From NCBI RefSeq assembly GCF_000016325.1, contig NC_009436.1, forward strand, positions 4,340,001 to 4,404,000: 64,000 bases of DNA, read 5' to 3'. The translations under genes and the position numbers were made by a program. Under the pieces are notes generated by a model, which was given only the letters and a program-made list of their open reading frames with translations, was not told the origin of the DNA and searched no databases. The DNA comes from Enterobacter sp. 638. Lineage in GTDB: Bacteria; Pseudomonadota; Gammaproteobacteria; Enterobacterales; Enterobacteriaceae. Shown here in pieces: positions 1 through 11,955 of this stretch. Within the stretch, counting starts at the first letter, position 1, and every line of letters begins with the position of its first letter.

Positions 1-314
1 GCCTGAACCGATGCACGGAATTTTACACTGATATCGAATCGGTCATCGAGGGCGCCTACTAACACCAGCACGCCCGCACAGGCCAGATAAAGCGCCGCGT
101 GAGGAATATAATAATCTGCGATACCGAACGTGAAGCAAATGCCTGCATAAACGGAGATTCCCCCGACTAAGGGGATCAGACCTTGATGACGTTTACGATA
201 GTTAGGCTTGTCCACTAACCCTATTCTCTTTGCCACTTTTCGGGCAAAGAATAAAAAACAGGTTGTGAATAAAAAAATACTGATTAGCTCAGTAACCGCC
301 GTGAGTAGATTCAC
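1..314 (-). CDS. wecA: WecA, UDP-GlcNAc:undecaprenyl-phosphate GlcNAc-1-phosphate transferase (N-terminal part)
   Basis: Only the first ~104 codons are present; the gene runs off the left edge. WecA is the polytopic inner-membrane enzyme that starts enterobacterial common antigen and many O-antigens by placing GlcNAc-1-phosphate on undecaprenyl phosphate. The translation begins MNLLTAVTELISIFLF, a membrane segment, followed by FFARKVAKRIGLVDKP, which matches the E. coli WecA N-terminus almost residue for residue. The start is GTG at 314, as in E. coli. It lies downstream of rho in the same direction, the normal enterobacterial order, but the rho terminator separates the two. Identification is by recalled family sequence. 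Confidence 0.93.
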   Translation of the reverse strand, partial: MNLLTAVTELISIFLFTTCFLFFARKVAKRIGLVDKPNYRKRHQGLIPLVGGISVYAGICFTFGIADYYIPHAALYLACAGVLVLVGALDDRFDISVKFRASVQ

Positions 315-502
315 AATGCTTGCTCTCAACAAATGTTAGTCCTGGAAGTATAACCATGAAGCCATCGCTCCCGAAGGATTAAACTGGCCTCGCACAACTC
401 CCTTTGTATGTTTTTCAATCAATTAATCTTTGACGTTACAAACATTCTGATTGTCGCATTGGCAGGTCAAAAATGGGAGTCTGCGGTTATAGCGTATAGT
501 CC

Positions 503-538
503 AAAAAAAGAAAACGCCACGTAAAAACGTGGCGTTTG
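503..538 (-). terminator. Rho-independent terminator after rho
   Basis: A perfect 10-bp stem (AAACGCCACG at 512-521 with CGTGGCGTTT at 528-537) is followed on the minus strand by a T-rich run. It sits just past the rho stop codon and separates rho from wecA. The rest of 315-553 shows no coding potential and should hold the wecA promoter. Confidence 0.85.
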
Positions 539-553
539 CTGGGTTTATTTTTT

Positions 554-1813
554 TTACGAGCGTTTCATCATGTCGAAGAAATCATCGTTGGTCTTTGTCA
601 TTGCCAGCTTATTGATGAGGAACTCCATTGCGTCGATTTCGCCCATCGGGTGAATGATCTTACGCAGGATCCACATTTTCTGCAGCTCTTCCTGAGTGGT
701 GAGCAGCTCTTCTTTACGCGTCCCTGAACGGTTGTAATCAATCGCTGGGAAGACGCGCTTCTCGGCGATTTTACGTGCCAGGTGCAGCTCCATGTTACCG
801 GTGCCTTTAAACTCTTCGTAGATAACTTCATCCATTTTAGAGCCGGTATCAACCAGAGCGGTTGCGATAATCGTCAGGCTTCCTCCCTCTTCAACGTTAC
901 GCGCGGCACCAAAGAAACGCTTCGGACGGTGTAATGCGTTCGCATCCACACCACCGGTCAGTACTTTACCGGAAGCAGGAACTACGGTGTTGTAAGCACG
1001 CGCCAGACGAGTGATGGAGTCGAGCAGAATAATAACGTCTTTCTTGTGCTCGACCAGACGCTTAGCTTTCTCGATAACCATTTCAGCAACCTGAACGTGG
1101 CGAGAGGCTGGCTCATCAAAGGTAGATGCAATCACTTCACCTTTCACCAGACGCTGCATCTCTGTTACTTCTTCTGGACGCTCATCGATCAGCAGAACCA
1201 TCAGTACGCAATCAGGATGGTTGTAAGCAATGCTCTGCGCGATGTTCTGCAGCAGCATGGTCTTACCTGCTTTCGGTGGTGCCACGATCAGGCCACGCTG
1301 ACCACGACCAATTGGAGACGCCAGATCCAGAACGCGAGCCGTCAGGTCTTCGGTAGAACCGTTACCACGCTCCATGCGCAGGCGAGAGTTCGCGTGCAGC
1401 GGCGTTAAGTTTTCAAACAGGATCTTATTGCGCGAGTTTTCAGGTTTATCGTAGTTAACTTCGTTAACTTTCAACAGCGCAAAGTAGCGTTCACCCTCTT
1501 TAGGAGGACGAATCTTACCTGAAATGGTGTCACCAGTACGGAGGTTGAAACGGCGGATTTGGCTAGGGGATACGTAGATGTCATCAGGACCGGCGAGGTA
1601 GGAGCTGTCTCCAGAACGGAGGAAACCAAATCCGTCTTGCAATATCTCCAGTACACCGTCGCCAAAGATATCTTCGCCACTCTTAGCATGCTGCTTCAGG
1701 ATGGCAAAAATGATGTCCTGCTTGCGCATACGAGCCTGGTTTTCAAGGCCCATGTTTTCGCCGAGAGTAATCAGCTCAGAAACCGGCGTATTCTTTAATT
1801 CGGTAAGATTCAT
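554..1813 (-). CDS. rho: Transcription termination factor Rho
   Basis: Hexameric RNA-dependent ATPase and helicase that terminates transcription at C-rich, G-poor sites. At 419 residues it is exactly the E. coli length. Visible parts are the N-terminal helical domain (about 1-47), the cold-shock-like primary RNA-binding fold with GFGFLR at 61-66, Walker A PPKAGKT at 179-185, Walker B ILLDS at 262-266, and the Q-loop region around 277-288 ([12 protein letters not shown]) that grips RNA in the central channel. It is transcribed alone, with a long leader upstream and a strong terminator downstream. Rho is autoregulated by termination in its own leader, and the long untranslated leader here agrees with that. 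No key residue is missing. Confidence 0.99.
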   Translation of the reverse strand: MNLTELKNTPVSELITLGENMGLENQARMRKQDIIFAILKQHAKSGEDIFGDGVLEILQDGFGFLRSGDSSYLAGPDDIYVSPSQIRRFNLRTGDTISGKIRPPKEGERYFALLKVNEVNYDKPENSRNKILFENLTPLHANSRLRMERGNGSTEDLTARVLDLASPIGRGQRGLIVAPPKAGKTMLLQNIAQSIAYNHPDCVLMVLLIDERPEEVTEMQRLVKGEVIASTFDEPASRHVQVAEMVIEKAKRLVEHKKDVIILLDSITRLARAYNTVVPASGKVLTGGVDANALHRPKRFFGAARNVEEGGSLTIIATALVDTGSKMDEVIYEEFKGTGNMELHLARKIAEKRVFPAIDYNRSGTRKEELLTTQEELQKMWILRKIIHPMGEIDAMEFLINKLAMTKTNDDFFDMMKRS

Positions 1814-2149
1814 AATGGTGTGGGTTCTTAAACTCGGGGTAAATCTCGAACTTAATTTGTGAATGGTATGGAAGGGTCATCCATGCCTGTTTGCGGCCAT
1901 CAACTCATGTCTGTTCGCTGTCTGGTTACAGGGAAAGAACGCAGCTCTGAAACGACAAGACGGATTGAGTGACAAGCCCGGAATCTAGCAACTTCACGCA
2001 CTGTGAGTGTCAACAATGGGAAGCATCGGGTAAAACAAGAACGACAAGGTATGTTTAAATCGAAGTCATAAGTAACTTAGCACGACTAAAGCCGGGCGTC
2101 CAGAGATCCGAATCAATTCGGAATTCCAGACGCCACAGGCCGAGAGACC
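1814..2149 (-). promoter_or_regulatory. rho leader with a degenerate rhoL reading frame
   Basis: This 336-bp gap between trxA and rho holds the rho promoter and attenuated leader. In E. coli the leader encodes a 33-residue peptide, rhoL. Here the minus strand at about 1895-1975 can be translated to SLNPSCRF and then, only after a one-base shift, PVTRQR.DMS, both clearly rhoL-like. There is no ATG, an in-frame TAG lies four codons before the match, and one extra base splits the frame, so no intact rhoL is encoded. The DNA similarity may persist because it acts in Rho-dependent autoregulation. The rhoL comparison is from memory. Confidence 0.6.
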
Positions 2150-2479
2150 TTACGCCAGATTCGCGTCCAGGAACTCTTTCAACTGACCTTTGGACAGTGC
2201 GCCCACTTTGGTCGCAGCCACTTCGCCGTTTTTGAACAGCAGCAGTGTCGGGATGCCACGAATGCCGTATTTCGGCGCGGTGCCCGGGTTCTGGTCGATG
2301 TTCAGCTTGGCAACCGTCAGTTTGCCCTGATATTCGTCAGCGATTTCATCCAGAATCGGAGCAATCATTTTGCAAGGACCACACCATTCAGCCCAGAAAT
2401 CGACGAGGATCAGCCCGTCAGCTTTAAGTACGTCCGTGTCAAAACTATCGTCAGTCAGGTGAATAATTTTATCGCTCAT
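2150..2479 (-). CDS. trxA: Thioredoxin 1
   Basis: Cytoplasmic 12-kDa dithiol-disulfide oxidoreductase reduced by TrxB. It supplies electrons to ribonucleotide reductase, PAPS reductase and methionine sulfoxide reductase. The active site EWCGPCK has cysteines at 33 and 36, and the cis-proline motif GIRGIPT is present. Choosing the start at MSDKIIHL gives 109 codons, the E. coli length; a further in-frame ATG four codons upstream is not needed. It lies upstream of rho on the same strand and diverges from rhlB, the usual enterobacterial arrangement. Confidence 0.98.
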   Translation of the reverse strand: MSDKIIHLTDDSFDTDVLKADGLILVDFWAEWCGPCKMIAPILDEIADEYQGKLTVAKLNIDQNPGTAPKYGIRGIPTLLLFKNGEVAATKVGALSKGQLKEFLDANLA

Positions 2480-2505
2480 ATATAACTCCACAGGAATAAG
2501 CCTGG

Positions 2506-2557
2506 CGTGTTGGTGTAGGATTAATCAACGACGTGTTGATGTAGCATTAACCAACTA
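2506..2557. repeat. 26-bp tandem direct repeat between trxA and rhlB
   Basis: Two adjacent copies (2506-2531 and 2532-2557), each starting CGTGTTG.TGTAG.ATTAA, agree at 22 of 26 positions. They lie in the 144-bp divergent gap upstream of both trxA and rhlB, where the promoters must be. Whether they bind a regulator is unknown. Confidence 0.7.
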
Positions 2558-2623
2558 AAGGTTGACTTTATTTCACCGGATACGCTTTCGTAAAGCAATA
2601 GTAAGCTGATATTCTACCACACT

Positions 2624-3889
2624 ATGAGCAAAACACATTTAACAGAACAGAAGTTTTCCGACTTCGCCCTGCATGCAAAAGTCATCGAAGCCCTTGAAAA
2701 TAAAGGCTTCCATTACTGCACGCCCATTCAAGCTCTCGCCCTGCCGCTCACGCTGGCGGGTCGCGATGTTGCAGGGCAGGCGCAAACCGGTACTGGCAAA
2801 ACGATGGCGTTTTTAACGTCAGCGTTCCATTATTTACTCTCAAACCCGGCAATGGCTGACCGAAAAGTTAACCAACCGCGTGCGCTGATTATGGCCCCAA
2901 CGCGAGAACTTGCGGTTCAGATCCATGCTGACGCAGAACCCCTGGCGCAGACTACTGGCTTAAAGCTGGGTCTGGCTTATGGCGGCGATGGTTACGATAA
3001 ACAGCTGAAAGTATTAGAAAGCGGTGTTGATATTCTGATCGGCACCACTGGCCGTCTTATCGATTACGCTAAGCAAAACCACATTAACCTCGGTGCAATC
3101 CAGGTTGTGGTACTCGACGAAGCAGACCGTATGTACGATCTGGGCTTCATTAAAGATATCCGCTGGTTGTTCCGCCGCATGCCGCCTACGCCGCAGCGCC
3201 TGAATATGCTTTTCTCTGCCACCCTCTCTTACCGCGTCCGTGAACTGGCGTTCGAACAAATGAACAACGCCGAATACGTCGAAGTTGAGCCGGAGCAGAA
3301 AACGGGCCACCGTATTAAAGAAGAGCTTTTCTATCCTTCTAACGAAGAGAAAATGCGTCTTCTGCAGACCCTCATCGAAGAAGAGTGGCCAGATCGCGCC
3401 ATTATTTTTGCGAACACCAAACACCGCTGCGAAGATATCTGGGGCCATTTGGCTGCGGACGGTCATCGCGTAGGCCTGCTGACGGGCGACGTCGCGCAGA
3501 AAAAACGTCTGCGTATTCTCGAAGATTTCACCCGTGGCGATCTGGATATTCTGGTTGCGACTGACGTTGCTGCACGCGGCCTGCACATTCCAGCCGTTAC
3601 GCACGTCTTCAACTACGATCTCCCTGACGATTGCGAAGATTACGTTCACCGTATCGGCCGTACCGGTCGCGCTGGCGCAAGCGGTCACTCTATCAGCCTG
3701 GCCTGTGAAGAGTACGCGCTGAACCTTACCGCGATTGAGACCTACATCGGTCACTCTGTTCCGCAGAGCAAGTACAATCCGGACGCGTTGTTGAGCGAAC
3801 TGCCACCGCCGAAACGCCTGACGCGTGCACGCTCTGGCAATGGTCCGCGTCGTACTGGCGCGCCGCGTAATCGCCGTCGTCCGGGCTAA
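2624..3889 (+). CDS. rhlB: ATP-dependent RNA helicase RhlB (DEAD-box)
   Basis: The helicase of the RNA degradosome, which binds RNase E and unwinds structured RNA for PNPase. At 421 residues it matches the E. coli length. In order it shows the Q-motif region (about 10-40), Walker A AQTGTGKT at 53-60, PTRELA near 92, the DEAD box in [13 protein letters not shown] in LFSATL, and HRIGRTGR near 340. A basic Arg/Gly-rich tail ([21 protein letters not shown]) ends the protein. gppA starts 2 bp after the stop, so the two are probably co-transcribed and translationally coupled. Confidence 0.98.
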   Translation: MSKTHLTEQKFSDFALHAKVIEALENKGFHYCTPIQALALPLTLAGRDVAGQAQTGTGKTMAFLTSAFHYLLSNPAMADRKVNQPRALIMAPTRELAVQIHADAEPLAQTTGLKLGLAYGGDGYDKQLKVLESGVDILIGTTGRLIDYAKQNHINLGAIQVVVLDEADRMYDLGFIKDIRWLFRRMPPTPQRLNMLFSATLSYRVRELAFEQMNNAEYVEVEPEQKTGHRIKEELFYPSNEEKMRLLQTLIEEEWPDRAIIFANTKHRCEDIWGHLAADGHRVGLLTGDVAQKKRLRILEDFTRGDLDILVATDVAARGLHIPAVTHVFNYDLPDDCEDYVHRIGRTGRAGASGHSISLACEEYALNLTAIETYIGHSVPQSKYNPDALLSELPPPKRLTRARSGNGPRRTGAPRNRRRPG

Positions 3890-3891
3890 AA

Positions 3892-5379
3892 ATGATGATC
3901 ACCGGTTCCTCGCTCTATGCCGCTATTGATTTAGGTTCGAATAGTTTTCATATGCTGGTAGTGCGCGAGGTGGCGGGGAGCATTCAAACCCTGACACGCA
4001 TTAAGCGTAAGGTCCGTCTCGCGGCGGGCCTGAGTCAAGATAACCACCTTTCTCCCGAAGCGATGGAACGCGGCTGGCAATGCCTGCGTCTCTTCGCTGA
4101 ACGTCTGCAGGACATCCCGCACAATCAAATCCGCGTTGTGGCGACAGCTACCTTACGTCTGGCGGTCAACTCTGTTGATTTTATTGCTAAAGCGCAGGAG
4201 ATTCTCGGCTGTCCGGTACAGGTGATCAGCGGCGAAGAAGAAGCGCGTCTGATTTACCAGGGCGTCGCCCATACCACTGGCGGCGACGATCGTCGTCTTG
4301 TTGTGGATATTGGTGGTGCAAGCACGGAACTTGTCACCGGTACAGGTGCCCAGGCAACGTCACTGTTTAGCCTATCGATGGGATGTGTAACCTGGCTCGA
4401 GCGCTATTTTACCGATCGTAATCTCGCCCAGGAAAATTTCGACGAGGCGGAAAATGCCGCGCGTGAAGTGCTGCGCCCGGTCATGGACAAACTGCGTTAT
4501 CACGGCTGGAAAGTGTGCGTCGGGGCGTCGGGTACGGTTCAGGCACTGCAAGAAATCATGATGGCGCAGGGTATGGACGAGCGTATTACGCTTGCCAAAC
4601 TGCAACAGCTCAAACAGCGCGCCATCCAGTGTGGTCGCCTTGAAGAGCTGGAAATCGAAGGCTTGACGCTGGAGCGCGCGCTGGTTTTCCCAAGCGGCCT
4701 GGCGATCCTGATTGCCATTTTCTCCGAGTTGGACATTCACTGTATGACGCTTGCGGGCGGTGCGCTGCGCGAAGGGCTGGTTTACGGTATGTTGCATTTG
4801 GCGGTAGAACAGGATATTCGCAGCCGTACGCTGCGTAATGTCCAGCGCCGCTTTATTGTCGATACTGAACAGGCACAGCGCGTTGCACAGTTGGCTTCCA
4901 GCTTCGCGAATCAACTCAAGACAACGTGGGCACTTGAGCCTTTAAGTCAGGATTTGCTCATCAGCGCTTGTGCGCTGCATGAAATGGGTCTGAGCATTGA
5001 TTTCAAACAGGCGCCCATTCATGCCGCCTATCTGGTACGAAATCTTGATCTGCCTGGATTTACCCCAGCGCAGAAAAAACTGCTCGCCACCTTGCTTCTG
5101 AACCAAACCAATACTGTCGATCTTTCCTCTTTGCATCAGCAAAATGCCGTACCACCGCGCGTTGCCGAACATCTCTGCCGGCTTCTGCGTCTGGCGATTT
5201 TGTTTGCCAGCCGCCGCCGCGACGATTTGCTGCCCGCAATCAAGCTTGAGGCCGAAGGTGAAAACCTGACGCTCACGCTTCCAGAAGATTGGTTAGATAA
5301 TCATCCACTTGGCGCAGAAATGATTGAGCAGGAATACCAGTGGCAAAGCTATGTCCACTGGGCTTTAGAGGTAAAATAG
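3892..5379 (+). CDS. gppA: Guanosine-5'-triphosphate,3'-diphosphate pyrophosphatase / exopolyphosphatase GppA
   Basis: Converts pppGpp to ppGpp in the stringent response and can also hydrolyse long-chain polyphosphate. It belongs to the Ppx/GppA branch of the actin-like ATPase superfamily. Visible motifs are the N-terminal phosphate loop [10 protein letters not shown] (about residues 11-20), the second loop [10 protein letters not shown] near 143, and a C-terminal HD-like half. Length 495 compares with 494 in E. coli; the ATG at 3892 or the next one at 3895 may be used. It lies directly behind rhlB and converges on rep with a 4-bp gap. Confidence 0.96.
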   Translation: MMITGSSLYAAIDLGSNSFHMLVVREVAGSIQTLTRIKRKVRLAAGLSQDNHLSPEAMERGWQCLRLFAERLQDIPHNQIRVVATATLRLAVNSVDFIAKAQEILGCPVQVISGEEEARLIYQGVAHTTGGDDRRLVVDIGGASTELVTGTGAQATSLFSLSMGCVTWLERYFTDRNLAQENFDEAENAAREVLRPVMDKLRYHGWKVCVGASGTVQALQEIMMAQGMDERITLAKLQQLKQRAIQCGRLEELEIEGLTLERALVFPSGLAILIAIFSELDIHCMTLAGGALREGLVYGMLHLAVEQDIRSRTLRNVQRRFIVDTEQAQRVAQLASSFANQLKTTWALEPLSQDLLISACALHEMGLSIDFKQAPIHAAYLVRNLDLPGFTPAQKKLLATLLLNQTNTVDLSSLHQQNAVPPRVAEHLCRLLRLAILFASRRRDDLLPAIKLEAEGENLTLTLPEDWLDNHPLGAEMIEQEYQWQSYVHWALEVK

Positions 5380-5383
5380 CGGG

Positions 5384-7772
<2,389 letters not shown>

Positions 7773-7773
7773 T

Positions 7774-7816
7774 AAAAAAAGCCCGGTGAATTCAAGTTCA
7801 CTGGGCTTTTTTAATA
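7774..7816 (+). terminator. Terminator between ppiC and ilvC
   Basis: An A-run, the stem AGCCCGGTGAA paired with TTCACTGGGCT (one mismatch), then a T-run beginning right after the ppiC stop. The flanking A and T runs let it work in both directions for the convergent ppiC and ilvC. Confidence 0.85.
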
Positions 7817-7886
7817 GTGAAAAGCGATTCCTCTAAGTATTTCGATTTGCCGCCAATGCATCGGCAAGTCGAAAGGCGACGAGGAA

Positions 7887-9362
7887 TCAGCCTGCGACGG
7901 CAATACGCTTCATATCTTTCATATAACCACGCAGCGTATGGCCCACGCTTTCGATTGCATGGCTGCGAATCGCTTCATTCACGTCACGCAGCTGAGCGTT
8001 ATCTACCGCGCCTTCAGCAACCGCTTTACCCAAGTCGCCTGTCTGCAGGGTCGTCATGAACTCTTTCAGCAACGGTACACAGGCATAAGAGAACAGATAG
8101 TTACCGTACTCGGCGGTATCAGAGATAACCACGTTCATTTCATACAGACGCTTACGCGCAATGGTGTTCGCGATCAGCGGCAGCTCGTGCAGTGATTCGT
8201 AGTAAGCAGACTCTTCGATGATGCCGGAATCAACCATGGTTTCGAACGCCAGCTCAACGCCCGCTTTCACCATCGCGATCATCAGAACGCCTTTATCGAA
8301 GTACTCTTGCTCGCTGATTTTACCGTCAAACTGCGAAGCGGTTTCGAACGCGGTTTTGCCGGTCTCTTCACGCCAGGTCAGCAGGTTTTTATCGTCATTT
8401 GCCCAGTCAGACATCATACCGGAGGAGAATTCACCGGAGATGATATCGTCCATGTGTTTCTGGAACAGCGGAGCCATAATCTCTTTCAGCTGCTCTGACA
8501 GCGCATAAGCACGCAGTTTTGCTGGATTAGACAGACGGTCCATCATCAGCGTAATTCCGCCCTGCTTCAGCGCTTCGGTGATGGTTTCCCAGCCGAACTG
8601 AATCAGTTTTTCTGCGTACGCCGGATCGGTACCTTCTTCCACCAGCTTGTCGAAGCACAGCAGAGAACCGGCCTGCAGCATGCCGCACAGAATGGTTTGC
8701 TCACCCATCAGGTCAGATTTTACTTCTGCCACGAATGATGATTCCAGAACGCCCGCACGGTGACCACCGGTTGCAGCAGCCCAGGCTTTGGCAATCGCCA
8801 TGCCTTCACCTTTTGGATCGTTTTCCGGGTGAACGGCGATCAGCGTCGGAACACCGAAACCACGTTTGTATTCTTCACGCACTTCGGTGCCTGGGCACTT
8901 CGGCGCAACCATCACCACGGTGATGTCTTTACGAATTTGCTCGCCCACTTCAACGATGTTGAAACCGTGAGAGTAACCCAGCGCAGCGCCGTCTTTCATC
9001 AGCGGCTGAACGGAACGCACAACGTCGGAGTGCTGTTTGTCTGGCGTCAGGTTAACAACCAGATCCGCCTGCGGTACCAGCTCTTCGTAAGTGCCCACTT
9101 TGAAGCCGTTTTCGGTCGCTTTACGCCATGATGCGCGCTTTTCAGCAATCGCTTCTTTACGCAGGGCGTAAGAGATATCCAGACCGGAGTCACGCATGTT
9201 CAGGCCTTGGTTCAAACCCTGTGCGCCACAGCCGACGATGACCACTTTTTTACCCTGAAGGTAGCTTGCGCCATCGGCAAATTCGTCGCGCGCCATGAAG
9301 CGGCATTTGCCCAGCTGCGCCAGCTGCTGACGCAGATTCAGTGTGTTGAAGTAGTTAGCCAT
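7887..9362 (-). CDS. ilvC: Ketol-acid reductoisomerase (NADP+), class II
   Basis: Converts acetolactate or acetohydroxybutyrate to the dihydroxy acid, the second common step of valine, leucine and isoleucine synthesis. At 491 residues it is the long class II form typical of enterobacteria, with a duplicated C-terminal knotted domain. The dinucleotide-binding motif [19 protein letters not shown] (about 39-57) is clear, as are the acidic metal ligands in KSDLMGEQ and [15 protein letters not shown] segments. It diverges from its activator gene ilvY and is substrate-induced through IlvY. It converges on ppiC across the terminator above. Confidence 0.99.
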   Translation of the reverse strand: MANYFNTLNLRQQLAQLGKCRFMARDEFADGASYLQGKKVVIVGCGAQGLNQGLNMRDSGLDISYALRKEAIAEKRASWRKATENGFKVGTYEELVPQADLVVNLTPDKQHSDVVRSVQPLMKDGAALGYSHGFNIVEVGEQIRKDITVVMVAPKCPGTEVREEYKRGFGVPTLIAVHPENDPKGEGMAIAKAWAAATGGHRAGVLESSFVAEVKSDLMGEQTILCGMLQAGSLLCFDKLVEEGTDPAYAEKLIQFGWETITEALKQGGITLMMDRLSNPAKLRAYALSEQLKEIMAPLFQKHMDDIISGEFSSGMMSDWANDDKNLLTWREETGKTAFETASQFDGKISEQEYFDKGVLMIAMVKAGVELAFETMVDSGIIEESAYYESLHELPLIANTIARKRLYEMNVVISDTAEYGNYLFSYACVPLLKEFMTTLQTGDLGKAVAEGAVDNAQLRDVNEAIRSHAIESVGHTLRGYMKDMKRIAVAG

Positions 9363-9481
9363 GGTGGAACCTCGTGATGTTGTGTTGTGGTGCTTATTAT
9401 TCGGTGTACTTCGCTTATGCGAGAATGAACTTACTATATGACAGGAAATTTATTGCGGAAATTGATATATTCACAACGTCA

Positions 9482-9500
9482 CGTTGCAATTTCTGCAACG
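9482..9500. promoter_or_regulatory. IlvY operator-like palindrome in the ilvC/ilvY control region
   Basis: CGTTGCA and TGCAACG form a perfect 7-bp inverted repeat around a 5-bp centre, just before the ilvY start and within the 159-bp divergent gap. LysR-type regulators bind such dyads, and in E. coli IlvY binds tandem operators here. The assignment is by position and symmetry. Confidence 0.7.
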
Positions 9501-9521
9501 TAAAATCGTGGAGGGCGTCCT

Positions 9522-10412
9522 GTGGATTTACGCGATCTGAAAACCTTTCTGCATCTGGCGGAAAGTCGTCATTTTGGCCGCAGCGCACGGGCGATGCACG
9601 TCAGTCCCTCCACGCTTTCCCGGCAAATCCAGCGCCTCGAAGAGGATCTTGGTCAGGCACTGTTTGTTCGCGATAACCGCACCGTCACGCTCACGGAAGC
9701 GGGCGAAGAATTGCGCGTCTTCGCCCAGCAAACGCTTTTGCAATATCAGCAGTTGCGCCACACCCTCGATCAGCAAGGCCCATCGCTATCGGGCGAACTC
9801 CATATTTTTTGTTCTGTGACGGCGGCGTACAGCCATTTACCGCCCATTCTTGATCGCTTCCGCGCAGAGCATCCGTCCGTTGAAATAAAGCTCACCACCG
9901 GCGATGCCGCCGACGCGATGGAAAAAGTGGTGACGGGTGAAGCGGATCTGGCGATTGCCGGTAAACCGGAAATGTTGCCCGGCGCGGTGGCGTTCTCGAT
10001 GCTGGAAAATCTGGCAGTGGTGTTGATCGCCCCGGCGCTGCCCTGCCCGGTACGTAATCAGATCTCTGTGGAGGAGCCTGACTGGTCAACGGTGCCGTTT
10101 ATCATGGCCGATCAGGGCCCGGTTCGCCGCCGCATCGAGCTATGGTTCCGTCGGCAGAAAATCAGCAATCCGTCCATTTACGCCACGGTAGGCGGGCACG
10201 AAGCAATGGTGTCGATGGTGGCGCTTGGATGCGGCGTGGCGTTGCTCCCGGAAGTGGTGTTGGAAAACAGTCCGGAACCGGTGCGTAATCGCGTGATGAT
10301 TTTAGAGCGCAGCGATGAGAAGACACCGTTTGAACTGGGTGTGTGCGCACAAAAAAAGCGGCTGCATGAGCCGCTTATTGACGCTTTCTGGCAGATTTTG
10401 CCGAACCACTAG
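9522..10412 (+). CDS. ilvY: LysR-type activator of ilvC, IlvY
   Basis: Activates ilvC when acetolactate or acetohydroxybutyrate is present and represses its own gene. It has 296 residues (E. coli 297). The N-terminal winged helix-turn-helix spans about 1-60 (ARAMHVSPSTLSRQIQRLEEDLG is the recognition region) and the C-terminal LysR substrate-binding domain follows. It starts at GTG (9522). The divergent orientation from ilvC is the classic LysR layout. Its stop overlaps the 3' end of convergent ilvA by 4 bp, leaving no room for a dedicated terminator between them. Confidence 0.97.
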   Translation: MDLRDLKTFLHLAESRHFGRSARAMHVSPSTLSRQIQRLEEDLGQALFVRDNRTVTLTEAGEELRVFAQQTLLQYQQLRHTLDQQGPSLSGELHIFCSVTAAYSHLPPILDRFRAEHPSVEIKLTTGDAADAMEKVVTGEADLAIAGKPEMLPGAVAFSMLENLAVVLIAPALPCPVRNQISVEEPDWSTVPFIMADQGPVRRRIELWFRRQKISNPSIYATVGGHEAMVSMVALGCGVALLPEVVLENSPEPVRNRVMILERSDEKTPFELGVCAQKKRLHEPLIDAFWQILPNH

Positions 10413-11953
10413 CCCGCCAGGAAGAACCTGAACGCCGGATTATGGGTTTCGTCATGACAATCGTAGCCCAACTCGTTCAGCCGCGTTTCGAAATCTGGCT
10501 CGTGCTCGCCCAGCTCAAAGGCGGCCAGCACGCGTCCGAAATCCGTACCGTGGCTGCGATAATGGAACAGGGAAATGTTCCAGTGCGTTCCCAGCGTATG
10601 AAGGAATTTCAGTAACGCACCCGGTGATTCCGGGAACTCAAAGCTGAACAAACGTTCCTGCAACGGCTTAGACGGGCGTCCGCCGACCATGTAGCGTACG
10701 TGTAGCTTCGCCATTTCATCATCGGAGAGATCCACCACGCTGTAGCCGCCGTCATGCAGCAAACTCAGAATCTCTTTGCGCTCTTCTACGCCACGGCTCA
10801 AACGCACACCAACAAAAATACAGGCGTCTTTGGCATCGGCAAAACGGTAGTTAAATTCGGTGACCGAACGCCCGCCGAGCAGTTGGCAGAATTTCAGGAA
10901 GCTGCCCTTCTCTTCCGGAATGGTCACCGCCAGGAGCGCTTCACGCTGTTCGCCCAGCTCGCAGCGTTCGGAAACGTAACGCAAGCCGTGGAAATTGACG
11001 TTAGCGCCAGACAACACATGCGCCAGACGTTCGCCGCGAATGTTGTGCTGCGCGATGTATTTCTTCATCCCCGCCAGCGCCAGCGCACCGGACGGTTCCG
11101 CGACCGCACGAACATCTTCGAACAGATCTTTCATTGCGGCGCAAATAGAATCGCTGTCGACGGTGATGATGTCGTCGAGATATTCCTGACACACGCGGAA
11201 GGTTTCATCGCCAATACGCTTCACGGCAACGCCTTCGGCAAACAACCCCACCCGCGCCAGATCGACAGGATGACCCGCATCCAATGCCGCTTTCAGGCAC
11301 GCAGAGTCTTCCGCCTCAACGGCGATGACTTTGATTTGCGGCATTAACTGCTTGATGAGCACCGCGACGCCTGCGGCAAGGCCGCCGCCGCCGACCGGGA
11401 CGAATATCCGATCGAGGTGCGCATCCTGCTGCAACAGCTCCAGGGCTAGCGTTCCCTGGCCGGCAATGACCATCGGATGATCAAACGGCGGTACCCAGGT
11501 AAAACCCTGTTGCTGCGCGAGGTCGATCGCTTTCGCTTTGGCTTCGTCAAAGTTGGCGCCGTGCAATAACACTTCGCCACCAAAGCCGCGCACCGCATCG
11601 ACTTTGATATCAGCGGTTGCTACGGGCATCACGATGAGCGCTTTCACGCCCAGACGCGCGGCAGAGAATGCCACGCCCTGCGCATGGTTGCCCGCAGAAG
11701 CCGTAATTACACCGCGTGCTTTTTGCTCCTCGTTCAGCCCGGCCATCATCGTATAAGCGCCGCGCAGCTTGAAGCTGTGCACAGGCTGACGGTCTTCGCG
11801 CTTCACCAGAATCACATTATCGAGACGTGACGAGAGCTTGTCCATTTTTTGCAGCGGTGTGACTTGCACTGCCTCGTAGACTGGCGCACGTAGCACCGCC
11901 CGGAGATATTCCGCCCCATCGGGGGCGGCGGATAAGGGTTGTGATTCGGCCAT
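10409..11953 (-). CDS. ilvA: Biosynthetic threonine deaminase
   Basis: PLP-dependent threonine ammonia-lyase that makes 2-oxobutanoate, the committed step to isoleucine, feedback-inhibited by isoleucine. It is 514 residues from the ATG at 11953; the ATG at 11956 overlaps the last base of the ilvD stop and is equally possible. The PLP lysine is K62 in HSFKLRGAY, the phosphate loop is PVGGGGLAAG, and two ACT-like regulatory domains fill the last ~190 residues. It is the last gene of ilvLXGMEDA and is essentially contiguous with ilvD. Confidence 0.99.
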   Translation of the reverse strand: MAESQPLSAAPDGAEYLRAVLRAPVYEAVQVTPLQKMDKLSSRLDNVILVKREDRQPVHSFKLRGAYTMMAGLNEEQKARGVITASAGNHAQGVAFSAARLGVKALIVMPVATADIKVDAVRGFGGEVLLHGANFDEAKAKAIDLAQQQGFTWVPPFDHPMVIAGQGTLALELLQQDAHLDRIFVPVGGGGLAAGVAVLIKQLMPQIKVIAVEAEDSACLKAALDAGHPVDLARVGLFAEGVAVKRIGDETFRVCQEYLDDIITVDSDSICAAMKDLFEDVRAVAEPSGALALAGMKKYIAQHNIRGERLAHVLSGANVNFHGLRYVSERCELGEQREALLAVTIPEEKGSFLKFCQLLGGRSVTEFNYRFADAKDACIFVGVRLSRGVEERKEILSLLHDGGYSVVDLSDDEMAKLHVRYMVGGRPSKPLQERLFSFEFPESPGALLKFLHTLGTHWNISLFHYRSHGTDFGRVLAAFELGEHEPDFETRLNELGYDCHDETHNPAFRFFLAG

Positions 11954-11955
11954 CA

